A stretch of DNA of 16,106 nucleotides. Origin: an uncultured Clostridium sp. GTDB lineage: Bacteria; Bacillota; Clostridia; Clostridiales; Clostridiaceae. Under the pieces are notes generated by a model. That model was not told the origin of the DNA. It made no database searches and worked only from the letters and a program-made list of their open reading frames with translations. Below are positions 14,647-16,106 of the stretch, piece by piece (position 1 is the stretch's first letter; every line of letters starts with the position of its first letter). The stretch is from contig NZ_CALEVF010000323.1 of NCBI RefSeq assembly GCF_937920395.1, forward strand, positions 1 through 16,106. The letters are read 5' to 3'. Position numbers and translations under genes: made by a program.

Positions 14647-14684
14647 TTAGTTAAATTTAACTAAATGCTTAACAAGCCTTATAA
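14647..14684. repeat. 38-bp dispersed repeat, right copy
   Basis: This matches 5212-5249 at 35 of 38 positions. Its first 18 bases (14647-14664) form a perfect palindrome, ttagttaaa/tttaactaa, that is one base short of perfect in the left copy. It lies in the recombinase upstream region. Confidence 0.8.
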
Positions 14685-14707
14685 ATCAACGCTTCACGTA
14701 AAAAAAT

Positions 14708-14739
14708 GAATGTACGATTTTAGTTAAAATCGTACATTC
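14708..14739. repeat. perfect 15-bp dyad, 2-nt centre
   Basis: Arms 14708-14722 and 14725-14739 are exact complements around gt. The outer half resembles the operator half upstream (aatgtacgat compared with aatgtatcgt). No T run follows, so it is not an intrinsic terminator. Confidence 0.7.
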
Positions 14740-14741
14740 GT

Positions 14742-14788
14742 AGAACCAAACAAAAAACTATATAAATAAGGTTAGACGGTTCTTTTTT
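14742..14788 (+). terminator. weak terminator-like stem
   Basis: agaacc (14742-14747) and ggttct (14778-14783) can pair across 30 bases and run into a T tract. Since no plus-strand gene precedes it, the function is unclear. The following tagttcatat also follows the hairpin at 5063-5092. Confidence 0.3.
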
Positions 14789-14806
14789 AGTTCATATAAC
14801 AATTTT

Positions 14807-14970
14807 TATATTGTATGCCTTTCTTTGCTTAACACTTAAGTACGGAGGATGTATTTTCAATAATATTAAGACAATTACATTTCTCTTAACGTATGAAATA
14901 TCATTTTATAAGATTTAATATTTCCCTTCCAACTTAATTGTATTATAATGTAAATGAGCCGTAAATGTTG
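14807..14970 (+). repeat. segment echoing the left end
   Basis: Three exact words are shared with the left 540 bases in the same orientation: tatattgtatgcc (14807-14819 and 57-69), ttttcaataatatta (14854-14868 and 510-524) and ccgtaaatgttg (14959-14970 and 495-506). The first also resembles the outer part of the right terminal repeat read inward. No gene is seen between 14573 and 15018. Confidence 0.6.
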
Positions 14971-15018
14971 TTTATCGAAGTAAATTTTATAACAAATAGT
15001 AAGTGAGGATGTGATTTG

Positions 15019-15789
15019 TTGAATACAAAAGTTAATAAATCAGAATTATATAAACTATCATCAGTAGAAATTTATAAAATGGTTTTAACAAGAGATTTAT
15101 TTAGATTTCCTAAAGGTTTCTGGCTAAGACCAGATGCTGAAAAAAATGCAATTGAAGTTACCAAATATTTATTAGAAAATGTTCTTAATTTTACAGATGA
15201 ACAAATAAAAACAAAAATAACTAATGAATTTTTTAGGATCCATAGATTATCAGGTATGTTACATATTGTTTTTAATTGCTCTACCTATAAAGCTATCAAC
15301 ACAGTTTACCTCAATAAATTTAAACCTTGGGAATTAATATGTGTTCCTCAAAGTTATTGGACCTCACAAAGTGCTATTCAATCAACTAAATGGCTCATAG
15401 AAGAAAGACTTAAATATTCAGAAATAGATATAAAAAAACACTTAACCCTAAATATATTCACTAAAAATGGGTTAGGTGGAATGGTACAAACGATTTACAA
15501 TAATTCTTCTTTTAAAGCAATTAGTTTAGCTTATCCAGGTAAATTTAAACCTTGGGAACTTATTAACGTACCCAATGGTTATTGGAATGTAGCTATAGGA
15601 ATTGAAGCTATTAAATGGTTAATAGAAGATATTTTAAAACTTTCGCCCCAGGAAGCTGTTTTAAAAGTTAATTTGACTATAATTAATAAATATAAATTGA
15701 GTAATGTAGTAGATAGGTGTTTTGAAGGTTCTTACAAAAAAGCGATAAAAACCGCATTCCCAGAATTAGTTAGGAATACAAATGTTTAA
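15019..15789 (+). CDS. three-repeat protein of unknown function (DUF4046-like)
   Basis: This is a 256-residue protein made of three similar units of about 70 residues. Each starts with a turn such as FPKGFW, VPQSYW or VPNGYW, then a helix with T/IKWLIEE-like text, then a glycine- or leucine-rich helix (GLGGMVQTIY). The first two units end in A(I/IS)-YPGKFKPWEL-like blocks; in the third this becomes AIKTAFPEL. I recall comparable KFKPWEF-type repeats in Firmicute proteins annotated DUF4046, but cannot verify this. No catalytic motif, signal peptide or membrane segment is visible. Two TTG codons stand in tandem; I choose the second (15019) because GGATGTGAT lies at a better distance. Being the last gene before the right terminal repeat, it could bind subterminal DNA, but that is conjecture. 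Confidence 0.75.
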   Translation: MNTKVNKSELYKLSSVEIYKMVLTRDLFRFPKGFWLRPDAEKNAIEVTKYLLENVLNFTDEQIKTKITNEFFRIHRLSGMLHIVFNCSTYKAINTVYLNKFKPWELICVPQSYWTSQSAIQSTKWLIEERLKYSEIDIKKHLTLNIFTKNGLGGMVQTIYNNSSFKAISLAYPGKFKPWELINVPNGYWNVAIGIEAIKWLIEDILKLSPQEAVLKVNLTIINKYKLSNVVDRCFEGSYKKAIKTAFPELVRNTNV

Positions 15790-15956
15790 ATGCTTTTTCA
15801 TACATTGATTAACTATGCCAAGTTACGAGTTACTACTTTTTTCATTATACTTTATAAACGCACGCGTTCATCTACGGAGTATGGCAACGATTCGTGTAGA
15901 AAACGGCCATAAGCTATTTTCATTATTTAAAATGGATAAAATAGTAATTCACGGAG

Positions 15957-15998
15957 AATACCAGCACAAAAACTTTACCTTTTGTGTTGGTATTTTTT
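15957..15998 (+). terminator. Rho-independent terminator near the right end
   Basis: Arms 15957-15971 and 15980-15994 pair over 15 bp with one G-U around an 8-base loop and run into six T's. It follows the last gene by about 170 bases and stands 46 bases inside the right terminal repeat, so it may stop transcripts from entering the end. I see no gene in 15790-16043. Confidence 0.8.
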
Positions 15999-16043
15999 AA
16001 TGTCACAAAGTAATCTGGGTCACAAATGATTTCAATTCCGGTT

Positions 16044-16106
16044 CAATATAATTTTCGTTATGTTGTATGCTTTTTATTGCTTAGAACTGTAAAATTCTCA
16101 TATGGA
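16044..16106 (-). repeat. right terminal inverted repeat (putative telomere)
   Basis: This is the reverse complement of 1-63 with one mismatch (16051 against 56). The outer 55 bases are perfect and reach the last base of the window. See the left repeat for interpretation. Confidence 0.93.

Noticed and set aside
15815..16000. 61-residue plus-strand open frame near the right end
   Set aside because: It reads through the strong terminator at 15957-15998, lacks a ribosome binding site and has no recognisable pattern.
1..16106. Protein-primed linear plasmid (phi29- or adenovirus-like)
   Set aside because: No family B DNA polymerase or terminal protein is encoded; the only replication proteins are Rep_3 and a primase.
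1..16106. Large composite transposon bounded by inverted repeats
   Set aside because: The only transposase belongs to IS30 and matches its own inner repeats. A full plasmid backbone lies inside, and the repeats stop exactly at the window edges. It cannot be wholly excluded without flanking sequence.

Overview
The window looks like a complete 16.1-kb extrachromosomal replicon from a low-GC Firmicute, most likely a Clostridium-type anaerobe. Pointers to this host are the very AT-rich DNA, strong purine-rich ribosome binding sites, several TTG starts and sigma-A-like promoters. The most telling feature is at the ends. The first 63 bases are the inverted complement of the last 63 with one mismatch, and the outer 55 are perfect. 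Joined end to end they would form a palindrome centred on GGATCC. This is the arrangement expected of a linear plasmid with terminal inverted repeats, plausibly with covalently closed hairpin telomeres. That ending is inferred, not shown. No family B DNA polymerase or terminal protein is present, which argues against protein-primed ends.

Left arm (1-5.4 kb): terminal repeat; a gene-free stretch; a chain of strong hairpins and dyads at 692-1181; a complete tyrosine recombinase that probably starts at a non-standard ATC codon behind a perfect Shine-Dalgarno; a doubtful small ORF; and a primase-polymerase-like replication protein (minus strand) with its terminator. Middle (5.4-8.7 kb): an intact IS30-family element, then an HNH endonuclease gene with three tandem zinc-binding modules; variants of one GTGGAAnTTA motif are scattered around both. 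Replication block (8.7-10.1 kb): a Rep_3-type initiator reading leftward from four clear iterons plus one degenerate one. Accessory block (10.2-12.0 kb): an XRE repressor overlapping a gene for a fused ImmA/IrrE metallopeptidase and Fic protein, closed by a terminator.

Partition block (12.0-13.9 kb, minus strand): HTH/ribbon-helix-helix protein, ParA ATPase and a small ribbon-helix-helix protein, apparently one operon. Heptad repeats resembling the omega-repressor operator (WATCACW) lie inside the last gene and may serve as the centromere. Right arm (14-16.1 kb): a catalytic-domain-only tyrosine recombinase with an operator-like inverted repeat over its promoter, a 32-bp dyad, sequences echoing the left end, a protein of three ~70-residue repeats, a strong terminator and the right terminal repeat.

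A working model is that Rep_3 plus iterons start internal replication, the primase assists, ParA with its ribbon-helix-helix partners segregates the copies, and one of the two tyrosine recombinases either resolves multimers or, more speculatively, resolves replicated telomeres. The XRE/ImmA-Fic pair and the HNH gene look like selfish or defence cargo.
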